Assembly (NCBI GenBank): GCA_016647705.1
Contig: CM028334.1
Span: 8,341,546 to 8,405,545 of the forward strand
Source: Eucommia ulmoides
Lineage: Eukaryota; Streptophyta; Magnoliopsida; Garryales; Eucommiaceae
Length of the DNA: 64,000 nucleotides
Direction: 5' to 3'
Within the stretch, counting starts at the first letter, position 1, and each line of letters begins with the position of its first letter. Below are positions 49,905 to 60,754 of this stretch, one piece after another. The notes beneath the pieces are model-generated. The model did no database searches. It had not been told where the DNA came from and worked only from the letters and a program-made list of their open reading frames with translations. The position numbers and the translations under genes were made by a program.

Positions 49905-50178
49905 CAAACAGGGGCCGGCCAAGTGGCCGTTTTCTCTCTCTACAATTCCACCGCCTTTCTCTCTCTATATATATAATATATATAATTTGCACAATCCTCC
50001 CCTTCATTTTAGTTAAGATATTAATTGAACCAATTTTTGATTTTAATGTTATATAAATTACAATTTGGCGCCTAATTTTTTTTAAATCACATAGTTAATC
50101 TCGCCATTCACCCCGTGATTTTCAAGTGTACTCAAATGCGACTCAAATTATACGTATAAGAAAAATCAGGGTCTTACA
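48206..50178 (-). repeat. 5' LTR of the non-autonomous element
   Basis: It begins TGTGACGACTCGG next to the PBS and ends GGGTCTTACA. Its layout matches the other LTR, with small indels and point differences. Confidence 0.9.
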
Positions 50179-50183
50179 CCTAT

Positions 50184-50719
50184 ACTTTAGTTAAAGATCT
50201 CAAGATCTTTCGAACTTTATCCTCCGTGGAGTATGACTTTCCGAGTTGATTCAAATGGTTACAGATATTATTGAATCGTGTGTACATCTCTTGAATTGAT
50301 TCTGATTCTCCCATTCTGAATAATTCAAATTGACAGATTAAGGCGTTAATTTTTTACTACTTCACTTGACTAGTCCCTTCGTGGGTAATTTGCAATTTGT
50401 CCCACATTTTTTTCACCAATCCGCAACCTGATACCCTGGAATATTCATTAGCATCTAAAGAGCAAATCAAAATATTAATAGCCTGAGAATTAATGAAAAA
50501 CTTTCGTTTATCAGAAGTGGTCAGCTGTTCTTTCTTCTTGGCAACTCCGTTTTCCATAGGGACAAATAGATCATGCTCAATCGCTAGCCACACGTCATAA
50601 TTTGTGGCCTGAAGGAATACAATCATCCTATCCTTCTAGAATGCATAATTTTCACTTGCAAATAAAAGTGGTCGGTGCATAGACTACCCCTCACCTAGTG
50701 TGCATATCGAGTGCGCCAT
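50184..50719 (-). pseudogene. Copia gag, N-terminal part
   Basis: The start ATG is at 50717-50719. The frame carries RPLLFASENYAF, then two stops, then the UBN2/DUF4219-like stretch MIVFLQATNYDVWLAIEHD (50626) with KKMWDKLQITHEGT (near 50390), and ends RKILRSLTKV at the nested insert. The duplicated CCTAT lies in the codons between this part and the continuation at 42984. Confidence 0.85.
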
Positions 50720-50753
50720 GTGATCTTTGTTAGCTAGTGTATCGAGCTAAACC

Positions 50754-50765
50754 AGCTCTGATACT
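50754..50765 (-). other. Copia primer-binding site (initiator-Met tRNA)
   Basis: The reverse complement of GCTCTGATACTA differs by one base from TGGTATCAGAGC. The 5' LTR starts at 50769. Confidence 0.8.
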
Positions 50766-50768
50766 AAT

Positions 50769-52494
50769 TGTTGGCCCAATTATCTATCCAAGAGGGGATG
50801 AATTGGGTAGTTGTAAAAATTAAAGTAAATTGTTATCTTTCAACACTTCAATTTTCAAATAATTAAATTAATCCTAAATTAATTATTATCTTTATATAGC
50901 AGTAGATAAATGTAATTCACTCTAGGTGCACACCTAAACAACAATAAATAAATAAAATAACAAAGTAAAACACCACGATATATTCTGGTTCACCAAGCTA
51001 CTCTTGACTAATCCAGTTCTCCGAGCCCCACGGAGATTCGCACCACAAAACTACTAGATTGCTTTAGACAGGTAGGAATTAAACCTTTACACAATGATTC
51101 TTTTACAGTTTTCTTTTCCCAGACTAAGAAATAACCTCTATCTTTTTAACAGATTAAAGATTAACCTAATTCTTTTATACCTTAGGCAAAAAATTAAACC
51201 TCACCAAAATCACTTCATGTATCCTTTTACCGGTAAGGATGGAACGATTACAAATCACACTTAATTAATTCCAATCAAGAAGAATCCCGCCTATCTCTTT
51301 TCACGAAAAAGAGTAACCTAACCTTTTATACTTTAAGTGAAGATTAAACCTCAATCTCTTTACTGGAAGAGATTTAAATCTCGCTACCCCTGACTAGATA
51401 CTTCCAACAATATCTAATCTGCACAAAACTCACCAATTACAAAAATCCATAAGTTTTTTCCCACTTGGAGCTTCTACCACCTCAAATCAATTTAAACTCA
51501 ATTAATGTCCCAATAATTACTAGTGATAGAATTAAGTGAGGAATTTAGAATCTAATTATAAAATAAGTGGGTAGCACAAAAATAAGCATGTAATCAAATT
51601 ATCAGAAAAATTATTTTAAAATAATTTTTATGCACTTTAAAGTTTGAAAACGATTTCACACAAATCTTAAATCCAAGCAAGTAATAATAATAACAACTCA
51701 AAATAAGAAATAGTAACTTGGATAGATCTTACCAGGATATCACCGAAAGAATGAAAATTGAATAGCAATAAAGCTTAGATCGGTGACGCCAAAATACTTA
51801 GCACTTATTCTCAAGAACTTTTCTCAAGAATAATTTCACAATAATCTCTCGATATAATATCAAAATAATAACTTTTAGAAAGCTCAAGAACAGAAAGTTC
51901 TTGATAGAATGATGAATTGATATGTGAAAAACGCAGGTCTATTTAAACTAATTTGAAACATGCCTTCTAACGACCAGTTCGCATAAGATATGACAAGTAA
52001 ATGCACATATAGACCCCATATATCAATACCATTTAATCCTAATCAATTTCATTTAAATATGACATTTAAATGATTTAATTTAGTTCTCAAATTATTTCAC
52101 ATTCTCAAATCGAAAAGATAGGAAGTATTAAATAGATTAAATTGAGAAACACTTAAAAAAAGTGTACTATATCTGTAGGGATATCTAAATATGAATTATA
52201 TTTCTATAATATGTTTAAATCCCTAGAATATCTCCAAAATATCAACAAAGAAAGGGCTAGTAACGGCTAGTTTTGGATCAAATCCCAAAAACCCTCGAAA
52301 TCTTGAACTACCCAGTCAATTGACTAACCAATGAACTATCGGTCGACCGATCGATTTAGGTTGTAGCCCAAGCCAATTTCAAACGCTGGTCGGTTGACCG
52401 ATCTTTTATGGGTCGGTTGACCGATCGATTCAAGATGCTCCTCAGGTCATTTTTCGACTCTAGTCGGTTGACCAATCGATTCAGAGAGTTCACT
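50769..52494 (-). repeat. Copia 5' LTR, truncated
   Basis: It begins TGTTGGCCCAATTATC and aligns with 36248-37946. It stops after GAGAGTTCACT at 52494, where the other LTR continues into more palindromic motifs. The U3 start is therefore missing. Confidence 0.85.
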
Positions 52495-53640
52495 GTAGAT
52501 GTTGGGTTCTACATGAGCTTATTTTGTGAAAATATCAACACTGATTAGAGCATTAATTAAGGTAGCAATGGATTCGTTATTTCCCATTTCAAACATATTT
52601 TTTTAATGTTGTGCAAGTTTGTTTCCAGTTGCGTTTTCCGGTGGTTGATGCAGAGAATGACAACTCGATAATTTTTCCTTTCTTATTTATCAAATTTCAC
52701 TTGGACCTTTCTGACAAATGATGGAAAATATTTATAGTTTTATTTGCCTTTGCATCTTTTTCTGTCTTTTTTTTCTCTTCAGTTTTTTCAATTTCTTCAC
52801 TATAATTTGTACTTAAACTCCAAATTTAATGTTTCTCTCTTAATTTAAGTGCAACCAAATTTTATAATTTAAAGCTACTAAAATCAATAAAATCCATATT
52901 GTTTTTAATTTTAAATTTTATCAAAATATATTACAAATAAGAAATAAAAATCCTTACAAAAATCAATAAAATCCATATTGTTTTCAATTTTAAATTTTCA
53001 GTTAAAGGGTATCATAAGAATAAAAAAGTTACTTTTAGGGTAAAATTAATCATTTGATAATTGTCCATTTTTACTCAAAAATGGAGATTTGTGAGTTCAT
53101 GTCTTAATCATGGGGAAGATAGGTAAAATTTAACAAATAAGTGAGTCATAGCAAAATTTAGACAAACCCTAAAGGAGATAATAAGTGAAATTTTCCTTTT
53201 ATTAGAGGGATAATATGAATACATACACATACAAACACACACACACATATATATAACAAATTAAACTAACCAACTACCTAACAAATTAAACAACTGAACT
53301 AACAAATTAGATGAATTAGTTAACTAACAAATTAAACAATTAAACTAACTAAAAATTAAACAACTAAACTAACTAAGTAACAAAACAAAATAACTAAGTA
53401 ATAAATTAAATAATTAAACAAATAAAAACATACTAATCAAACTAAAAAAATAAATTAAAATAAACTTACCTAAAGAAGTTATGAATTTATGAAATCAACT
53501 GAAGGAAAAAGGAAGGAGGAAGGCTAGCTTGAAAAATTCTGCCGAAGTAAAGAAGAAAAAGAAGAGTAAGTGAGGAGGAAGGAGGAGTTCTTTACAGCCG
53601 GTAAAAAAAAAATTACAGCCCACATATATATATAGGGCTT

Positions 53641-53671
53641 AAGGACCCAGTGTTGCTAACACTGGGTCCTT
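53641..53671. repeat. Perfect 14-bp inverted repeat with 3-base loop
   Basis: AAGGACCCAGTGTT (53641-53654) and AACACTGGGTCCTT (53658-53671) can form a strong hairpin just inside the right terminus. GACCCAGTG-type words recur nearby in GGTCC/GATCCC(T/C)GGGTCC. Confidence 0.85.
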
Positions 53672-53718
53672 AAAGCATCAGAACGATCAAAACAATTTTG
53701 ACCATTCTGTGCACACAT

Positions 53719-53746
53719 TGAACAGTCAAATCATTTTGACTGTTCA
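53719..53746. repeat. Perfect 12-bp inverted repeat with 4-base loop
   Basis: TGAACAGTCAAA (53719-53730) and TTTGACTGTTCA (53735-53746) pair perfectly. Confidence 0.85.
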
Positions 53747-53899
53747 GTTCTGGACCTGGGGATGTGATCCCTGGGTCCTATAGCCTAGACTGAACCACTG
53801 CTGGTGCAGTTTGGCAGCCTCGGGAACAAGCAAATTTTTTTGCCCGTTCAAATTGTAATTTTTTTTTTCCGATTAAGGAACCAGTGATCACATCCCCTG

Positions 53900-54146
53900 G
53901 TCCTAATGTGTACCCGGGGATGTGATCCCCGAGTACATGACTTTAAAAAAATAAAAAATAAAAAATCGTATACCTGGTGTTGTGAACCGGGTATACGGAA
54001 TCGTGTTTTTTAAAATCTGGTGTTCGTAACATTGAGTTTTGGTACCCGGGGTTCACAATCCCGGGTAGCCTGTGTTTGGTAAATAAGTTGAAAACCATGT
54101 ATTTTCAGTATTTTTTTTAAAAACTATTTAATAGGAAAAGAAATCG
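53900..54146 (-). repeat. Right terminal inverted repeat of the MULE-like element
   Basis: This is the inverse of 34541-34775, with about four in five bases alike by eye. It ends AAAGAAATCG directly before the duplicated ATTAAAAAC. Confidence 0.85.
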
Positions 54147-54550
54147 ATTAAAAACTTATTTATTCAAGTTAAAGGTGTATTCTATAGTTTGTGACCAACA
54201 AAAAAAATTACTATAATAAAAATTCCAAAAAAAAAAAAATGCTAATTACTCTTTGCACACCCAATTTTTTTGTGCGTTGGCATATTTGTCTCTACATCTT
54301 TGATTATTTTGTTACCGAAGTAAGGAATAAAGTGCAAGGTGCAATTCCACTTTCTTTTTGTTCTATTATTTACTAATCATATGACATGATTATAAACCTT
54401 TAAGTAAAATATACAAACATTAAAATTTCAAGACCAATATTTAAATATACATAAACTTCAGGGTACAAGCACCACTTAGCCGTGAACATAATGCCCTTTT
54501 GGCATAAACTCACCTCTCAACAATCCAAGAACTCAGCCACACAAAAAAGA

Positions 54551-54909
54551 ATGGCAAATTCGGTTATTCCAATAGTAGATCTATCTCCTTTCTTCACAGA
54601 GGTGGGCAGTGAAGAAGCCAAGAAGAAGGCCAAAGACGCAATCTGCCGAGCCTGCTCGGAGTACGGGTTCTTCCAAGTGGTGAACCACAGGGTGCCGCTT
54701 GATCTCCTGGCCCGAGTCATGGCTCTGTCGAGGGCCTTTTTTGAGCTACCGGCGGAGGAGAAGGTCAAGTTCAGCCCCGGATCGAGGGTGCCTTTCCCCG
54801 CCGGTTACAACAAGCAGTCGGACCATTATGCCGACAAGAACGAGTACTTGCTCATGTTTCCACCCGAGTCCAACTTGAATGTCCTCCCTACCCAACCGCC
54901 TCAATTTAG
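54551..54909 (+). CDS. 2-oxoglutarate/Fe(II) dioxygenase, first exon
   Basis: The exon encodes the N-terminal (DIOX_N) domain of a plant 2-oxoglutarate-dependent dioxygenase: IPIVDLSPFF at residues 6-15, ACSEYGFFQVVNH at 37-49, and YNKQSDHYADKNEYLLMFPP toward the end. Enzymes of this family oxidise hormones and specialised metabolites in the cytosol. The start at 54551 (MANSVIPIVDL) fits the family better than the in-frame ATG at 54482. NH(G) is NHR here, a change from the common NHGV. The exon ends TTTAG before GTAACA, a plausible donor. No exon with the HxD...H iron site follows in the window, so the gene is truncated or its intron holds the hAT and Gypsy insertions. Confidence 0.8.
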
Positions 54910-55399
54910 GTAACATATGTTCGATTTCATTGTTTTATTTAATAAAATTATTATTAATGTGTATTTATAATGATTATAATTATGTGTTATAATTACATGT
55001 TTATTACACATTAGTTATTATTGTAATTAAATTATAAAATTTATTAAAATGAATTTATGATTCTATTATAAATATATGTTATAATATAATTATTATAATA
55101 TTTATATGTATAATTAGTGATTTTATTAATTATAATATTATGAGTACTTAATATTATAATAAAAATTACAAAATACATACACTATATATAGGTGTATGAG
55201 AATGAAAGTATATACATAAAGATATAGAAGAATATAGAGAGATATAGAGAAGAATAGAGAAAAATAAATAAAAGAGCGTGATACTATATGTCGATACACA
55301 TAAAATAATAAGTGTGATTTTATTGAGATAGAGAGACAGAGAGAATTGATGTTTCTTATATTTTACATATAGACTTGATGATTTATGGGCAATAGGGTT
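54910..55399. other. AT-rich stretch, likely intron of the dioxygenase gene
   Basis: Simple AT-rich sequence with ATAGAGA/GAGAGA words. No gene is seen. Confidence 0.45.
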
Positions 55400-56698
55400 C
55401 GCGATTGATGCTCGATTATAGTGGATGGTTGGAAAAACAAGCGAGAGAGAACTCTAATCAATTTCTTGATTATAGTCATCGGGAAAGCGTATTTATTGAA
55501 TCCATTGATGTTTCCTTTTATGCGAAGACCGGAGAGAAAATGTTTGAGCTACTTAGCAGATTTGTGGATAAAATTGGAGAATCTAATCTGGTGCAAATGG
55601 CTATTGATAGTGCCTCTTCTAATGTCATGGTCGGTAAGTTTAACTTCTAATTTCTAATAATTATGTTTTAATTATATTATGAATTTTACTATTACTTTTT
55701 TTTTTTTTCTTTTCTTCATAGGGAGGTTGTTGGAGGCGAAACATCCACATTTATATTGGATATTGTGTGTCTCCTACTATTTGATTTTAATGTTAGAAGA
55801 CATTTTCAAGCTACCGAACATGAATCGAATATTTGCAAAAGAGGTGTTCCTAAATAGTTACCTTTATAACTGCTCCGGTGTAGTATGACGAGAAGATTTA
55901 CTCATCAAAAGAAATTATTAAGGCAGGCAAAAACTCGGTTTGCTTCGGCTTTTATCACGTTGTCTAGATTTCATCAACAAAAAAATAATTTGAGGAAGAT
56001 GTTCACTTCGGATGAAAGGACCACTAGTAAATGAGCAAAGGAGCAACAAGGTAAAAGGGCAAAAGATACTACACTAATGTCATCATTTTGGAACAATGTC
56101 ATTTTAACCTTAAGATATCAAGTCCTCTTGTTTGAGTGCTTTGTTTGGTTGATGGGGAGGAAAAACCAGACATGATATATATTTATGAGGCTATAGATAG
56201 ATCTAAAGAAGGCGTTGCTAAAGCATCCAATGAGAACAATGATAAATATAGAGAAATTTTTCAAATTAACGATCATCAATGGAATATCCAGCTTCATCGT
56301 CCATTACATGCAACCAATCCATTTTGAATAAAGAATATTTTTACGCAAACCCCAATATTGAGCAAGATGAGGAGCTAGTAAAGGGATTCTACATTTGTAT
56401 TCAGAGGTTGGTTCTAAATACTAATACACAAGATCAAATTGTGCGGAATTGGAGATGTATAAGAAAACGAATGGCCTTTTTGGGATGCATTTGGCTATTA
56501 GATAGAGGAACAAAAAGGCACCGGTAACTTTTTTGTTTTGTGTTTTTGTTATCCACTTAATACTATCTATTTAAATAATGATTTTTAATTTACTATATTT
56601 TATAGCCAAATGTTGGAGTGCATACGGTGGTTTAACACCTAAATTGCAGGCATTTGTGATAAAAGTTCTTTGTCTTACATGTAGTGTATCAGGATATG
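55400..56698 (+). pseudogene. hAT transposase, central part (decayed)
   Basis: Pieces in shifting frames follow the order of plant hAT transposases with a DUF659 domain: DGWKNKRERTLINFL, then ESIDVSFYAKTGEKMFELL and NLVQMAIDSASSNVMVG (55405-55650); RLLEAKHPHLYW and LILMLEDIFKLP after an intron (55722-55888); TRFASAFITLSRFHQQKNNLRKMF; YIYEAIDRSKEGVAKA, QLHRPLHA and FYANPNIEQDEELVKGFY (56136-56530); and CWSAYGGLTPKLQAF (about 56600-56660). The N-terminal zinc finger is missing, and stops and frameshifts are many. It is interrupted at 56699. Confidence 0.85.
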
Positions 56699-58057
56699 TG
56701 ATAGGTGTAATTTATCTATTTATTTTCAAACCGGTTTTGGTAGTTTTTGAGTAATTTTATAGTGTTTTATTATGTTTTAATATATTATTATTTGTTTTGT
56801 TATAAATTAGGTATTTGGGGTGAAAAGGGATTAAAACGATCCATAAACGTTCAAGTCGATGGAAGAACGGTAGAGAAAAAGGGCAAAAATGACATATTCA
56901 AAGCTTGCATCCACAGCTGCAGCGATGAAACCACCGCTGCAGCGGTGAAAATACAGAGAGTTATTGAAAGCTCCATCGCTACAGCGGTCAAAATGTAGAG
57001 AGCTCGATCGTTGTAGCAGTCACCCGCCAGAATCCTATCGACCTCTCCACCGCTGTAGCGGTCATCAGGCAGACAATTTAGATATTTTTAGGATATTTTG
57101 AGATATTTTGAATCCTATAAATATCATCCTTCTTTTCCCCAAACAAGTGTAGACGTTTTCGGGACTCTTGAGAGTTCCAAGGCCATTCAACCAATAGAAC
57201 ATCATCAAGGCCAAGAGGAAGAAGCATTCTTGGAGCGGTTTTACTGTCGGATCTTCAGATAACGGCTAGTCTCCTCGTTTCTCTTTTTCTCTCTTAGATT
57301 TGGTTGAATGTTGTGAATATGTTTAGCGTATATTTTGTTGTATATTTGGTTAGGGCCATGTATAGCTAAACATATATTGTCTAGGGCTTAATGTACTTCA
57401 TGAAAACGTTGCTTATATAAAATCTATATTTCGTTAATGGTTGTTCGTGTTTACTGTTATTCTACGTTTATATGCTTGTTTAGATATATTGAGAATACGA
57501 GGTATGAAACTCGGGAGAGGTAACCCTAGATTCGGACTAGGGTTTAAACACAACGCGACGATCTAATAACCTGAGAGAGAGTTAGAAAGTGTGCAATCCG
57601 TGACGTTGGGGCGAGACTCATGTGACCAAGTGTCGTATAGACGCTCAAAGGGGAGCGTTGACGCAAAATCACATATTCATTCATTTTACACTTGGGAGAG
57701 GTAGTGAATGAGATTTCGATACCGAGATTGTCGGATAGGATGAACGTCGTTAATGTAAACTAGATTGAAATGATACGTTTAAGTGAACGAAGTTAATCCC
57801 TAAGCAATAATTTCCCATAAACGTCATACCACTATATTAGTATATTAGATTAATTAGTTTAATTAACTTAGTTTAATATATTTTATTATAAAAAACTACA
57901 TTTTTATCGCCTAAATAAAGTTAAGTTATGACAATTACGGTACTTAACGATAATCTACACCAATCCTTGTGAATACGACAACCCTTACTCTTCCCACTCT
58001 ACTAAAATTTGACTCGTACACTTGCGGTGAAAGTAGCGAAGTTTTTACGCGCTGCTA
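56699..58057 (+). repeat. 5' LTR of the Athila-like element
   Basis: It opens TGATAGGTGTAATTTATC and ends ACGCGCTGCTA. A TATA box (TATAAATA, 57116-57123) follows an array of palindromes (56911-57063). The layout matches the solo LTR at 22489-24214 read in reverse. Confidence 0.85.
56911..57063 (+). promoter_or_regulatory. Array of CCGCTGCAGCGG-type palindromes upstream of LTR TATA box
   Basis: Five copies: CCACAGCTGCAGCGATG, CCACCGCTGCAGCGGTG, CCATCGCTACAGCGGTC, a weaker TCGATCGTTGTAGCAGTC, and CCACCGCTGTAGCGGTC. The last ends about 52 bp before the TATA box. The role is inferred. Confidence 0.65.
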
Positions 58058-58063
58058 AGTTTT

Positions 58064-58081
58064 TGGTGCCATTGCCGGGGA
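58064..58081 (+). other. Primer-binding site, Asp-tRNA type
   Basis: TGGTGCCATTGCCGGGGA is a near match to the TGGCGCCGTTGCCGGGGA site common in Athila and related Gypsy elements. Confidence 0.85.
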
Positions 58082-58329
58082 TTGGTTTTTAGATTGTTGT
58101 TGATATTGTGAGTAAATAACTTGATTTTAATTTAGGCATTTATTTTGTTTATAATTTTTGTTTGTGGTTTTATTTTTTATTTCTCATGTAGGGTACTTGA
58201 AGTTGCTTGATCAACAAGTATTGTTGCATTTCTTTCAATGAGATTCCGGGTCATTTTATTGTGCTTGGAATCGATACAATGAGTTGCTATTCTGGTTTCC
58301 TAATCATCGGTTCCTGAGGGAGTGTTAAT

Positions 58330-59192
58330 TACTGAATTTCCTCGACGAGTTACAAGCCGCAACTAGAACGTGGGTGGAAAGAGAAAATAGTATCAGCTCC
58401 TTCTACGACCTAACTATGGACAAAGCCCTTTGGTCGTTGAAGGAATTGACAGGTTTTGATTATCAAAGTTGAAATTATTCACCAAGTTACCAAATCTTGG
58501 GACATTGTTCCAACAATTTGGAGTCATGGATTGACATCTCGGACCAACAGGAAGAGTCTTCCCCTGCCCTTGAAGAGATATTTGCTGCAGTTATGGGAGA
58601 AACTCAGACTTTTTGGAGGGAGACGAATGACCGGCTAATTGAGCACGAGGATCGTCTTAACAATATTGAGATACTCTAGGCTGAAATCGATACGACTGTA
58701 ACATCTCTTCAGACGTAAATCAATTAGCTTATCTGCTTTATTGAGGCTAAGTCAGAAGTAGTGGTACTGAGAGACACAAATGCTACATGCATTGAAAGCC
58801 ACCACGAGGAACCGGAAACGAGCAAAAGAAGCTTGGGAGAATTCAACTATGATTATTCGAATGAGACGGGAATCCAAGCATGGATCGACAATTGTGATTC
58901 TTCACCATTGGAGATCCGCATTGTGATGCCACCACCGATCCAAGACGATCACATCTACGAGGATCCGATGTGGCTCACTTGTCCTTCGTTGCCATATGCA
59001 ACGTTCTTTCATGTCCACCAAGCACATGAGCCGACAACGAATCAAGTTGAGAGCTCGAGCCTTACAATGCTAAATTTCGCCAGTCTAGAGGGCGTACTAA
59101 ATCAAGACCTGTATGTAGTATTGTACGACACTTACTATGGGCGGAATCCACTCTTTGACGAGCACTTCTCTATGTCATGCCAAAAACAATAA
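58330..59192 (+). pseudogene. Gag-like remnant of the Athila-like element
   Basis: Frames give a worn protein: LQAATRTWVERENSISSFYD, then SWIDISDQQEESSPAL with a coil-like stretch RETNDRLIEHEDRLNNIEIL (58497-58679), then a 143-residue frame (58761-59192) with YDYSNETGIQAWIDNCDSS and a Pro/His-rich middle. I recognise no catalytic domain. The position after the PBS suggests a gag-derived or element-specific protein. Stops separate the parts. Confidence 0.45.
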
Positions 59193-60100
59193 ACTAAGCA
59201 CTTCTTGGAAGGCAACCCAAGTCCAAAAATAAATTAGATCTATCACCGCTGACTTGATTCGGAGGAGAGAACCTCTCGCTTCCCAGGTACGTGTTCTAAA
59301 CCTCATTCGTCAACATGCTTTATTTCAAATGTTGAGATTGATGATTGGGTCGCTGTGGGTACTGCCCATTTTAAGTTTAGGGGGTGATGTGTAGTATGTT
59401 AGTATGTTTTAATGCTTAATTGTTTGCATGATTGTTTAGATTAGTTTAAATGTGTTTATGTTTGTAGTTGTGTTGTTATGTGCTGAGTTTTTAATTCATC
59501 TGGGCCATTACCCGATGATGATATTACCCCCTAGTTGTTTGTCGAGGTCAAGGATAATGCTCATTCATGTGTATTTCGTGTGCTTGACAATGTCGTTTTG
59601 ATGAAAGTTATTGTGGATCCTAATTTGCACAAGCACGTAGACTCAATGTATAGCTATTCAATTGATTTGAGTCCAATTATCCATTAGTCAAATTCATGAC
59701 AATTTTAAATATTCTAAAACCTGATTGAGGGAAACTTGAGACAAAATTCTAGACAAGATAGTTCATGAAACATGATTTAGGCATTTATTTTGTCGCTTGA
59801 GCCTTTGAAGCCTACCATGTTATATGTTTATCCCTCGTTACCATGTCGAAGCTGGAAAAACGTTTCAATTTTGAACACGTAACAAATACCCTGGCCAATT
59901 AAACTTTTTCCAAACCTATATCGCTAAACCGAAGGCACAATTTGAGTGAATCAAGTTAGTATTTGTTTATACTACTTGAAGTGAGCGGTTGGGTTTAGGG
60001 TAAACTTTTGATTTGTTCGATATTCGAGTACTCACTTGTCATTTTTCTTTCGTTTTAACCACACCCGTGAAATTGTAAAAATTGAATAAGTTTGGGGTAC

Positions 60101-60103
<3 letters not shown>

Positions 60104-60145
<42 letters not shown>
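60104..60145. repeat. A42 homopolymer
   Basis: An uninterrupted A run follows a PPT-like AATAAGTTTGGGGTACG. A polyA tail copied from RNA or slippage are both possible. Confidence 0.95.
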
Positions 60146-60149
<4 letters not shown>

Positions 60150-60743
60150 ATATGTAAATATTGTTAAATTTTCTTTTCTTTTGACAAGTGAGTGCGTCGG
60201 TCTTAAATGTATGTTTCAATTTATCTATGAGGGTTCCAGAGTAATTTTGTGTCAAACGTTGTGCCTTGGGTATCATTAAGTTAACAATGTTAACCTGTTT
60301 TATATTCCCGATATACCTTTGCCCATGTTCCAAACCAAACCAAGTCCTTTTGATCTTTACAAACTACTTAGCCTACATTAGTAGAGAGTTGAACCCAGTC
60401 AGGCGTATAGATATCCTAATCCTTTGCGGTTTAAGTCGTGAGTTTCATTGATAGACAACAATCCAATCTGGTCTTTAAATGGTTATATAATTGAGTTTTC
60501 GCACACACACGTTGAAAGGATCTAGAATGACGTTTACCATTATTGAATGTCAAAATTCTAGAACATCACATGGTACGTTTTACTCCTGAACTCGATATGA
60601 TTGGGAGTTGTTGAAGGAAAAATATTTTGGTCGATAGCTGAATTCAAAACTCGTATATCGTTATGTTTAGGTTGTTTGTGTTAGTTATTTCATTGTGTTT
60701 TTTATTTTAGTGTGGATGTTTTGCTCGAGGACTAGTAAAATTC

Positions 60744-60754
60744 TAAGTTTGGGG
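60744..60754 (+). other. Polypurine tract of the Athila-like element
   Basis: TAAGTTTGGGG is preceded by GAGGACTAGTAAAATTC, the usual context before a 3' LTR in this family. Related motifs occur at 59376-59388 (TAAGTTTAGGGGG) and 60087-60097 (TAAGTTTGGGG). Confidence 0.75.

Larger units (their letters stand above)
42990..50178 (-). mobile_element. Non-autonomous Gypsy element (large LTRs, no coding interior)
   Basis: LTRs at 42990-45010 (2,021 bp) and 48206-50178 (1,973 bp) are closely similar and in the same orientation. The element is flanked by a perfect 5-bp duplication CCTAT (42985-42989 and 50179-50183). A PPT lies at 45012-45028 and a PBS for initiator-Met tRNA at 48193-48203 (TTCTGATACCA). 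The 3.2-kb interior encodes no gag or pol. LTR layout and the PPT region resemble the Tekay-like elements here, so it probably depended on such a partner. Confidence 0.88.
36248..52494 (-). mobile_element. SIRE-like Copia element, decayed, with nested Gypsy insert
   Basis: On - the order is: 5' LTR (50769-52494, truncated), PBS, gag, protease, integrase, reverse transcriptase, RNase H, PPT, 3' LTR (36248 to about 38513). Integrase before RT is the Copia order. The gag frame is split by the element at 42990-50178. The 5' LTR has lost its U3 start, so no target duplication can be read on that side. Confidence 0.85.
52495..53899. other. Right interior of the MULE-like element
   Basis: AT-rich sequence has a stretch of AACTAACAAATTAAAC-type near-repeats (53250-53460) and no gene I recognise. 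Two perfect inverted repeats lie close to the right terminus (listed separately). Confidence 0.45.
34541..54146. mobile_element. Mutator-like (MULE) transposon, 19.6 kb including nested inserts
   Basis: The terminal inverted repeats are about 235-245 bp: 34541 to about 34775 and about 53900-54146. The outer ends read GTGTTCTTTACCTAATAAAT and, inverted, CGATTTCTTTTCCTATTAAAT. Further in, both share TTTTTAAAAAAAATACT and CAACTTATTTAC. The flanks are a perfect 9-bp duplication ATTAAAAAC (34532-34540 and 54147-54155), the size expected for MULEs. Without the Copia insert the element is about 3.4 kb. No MULE transposase is recognisable. Confidence 0.85.
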
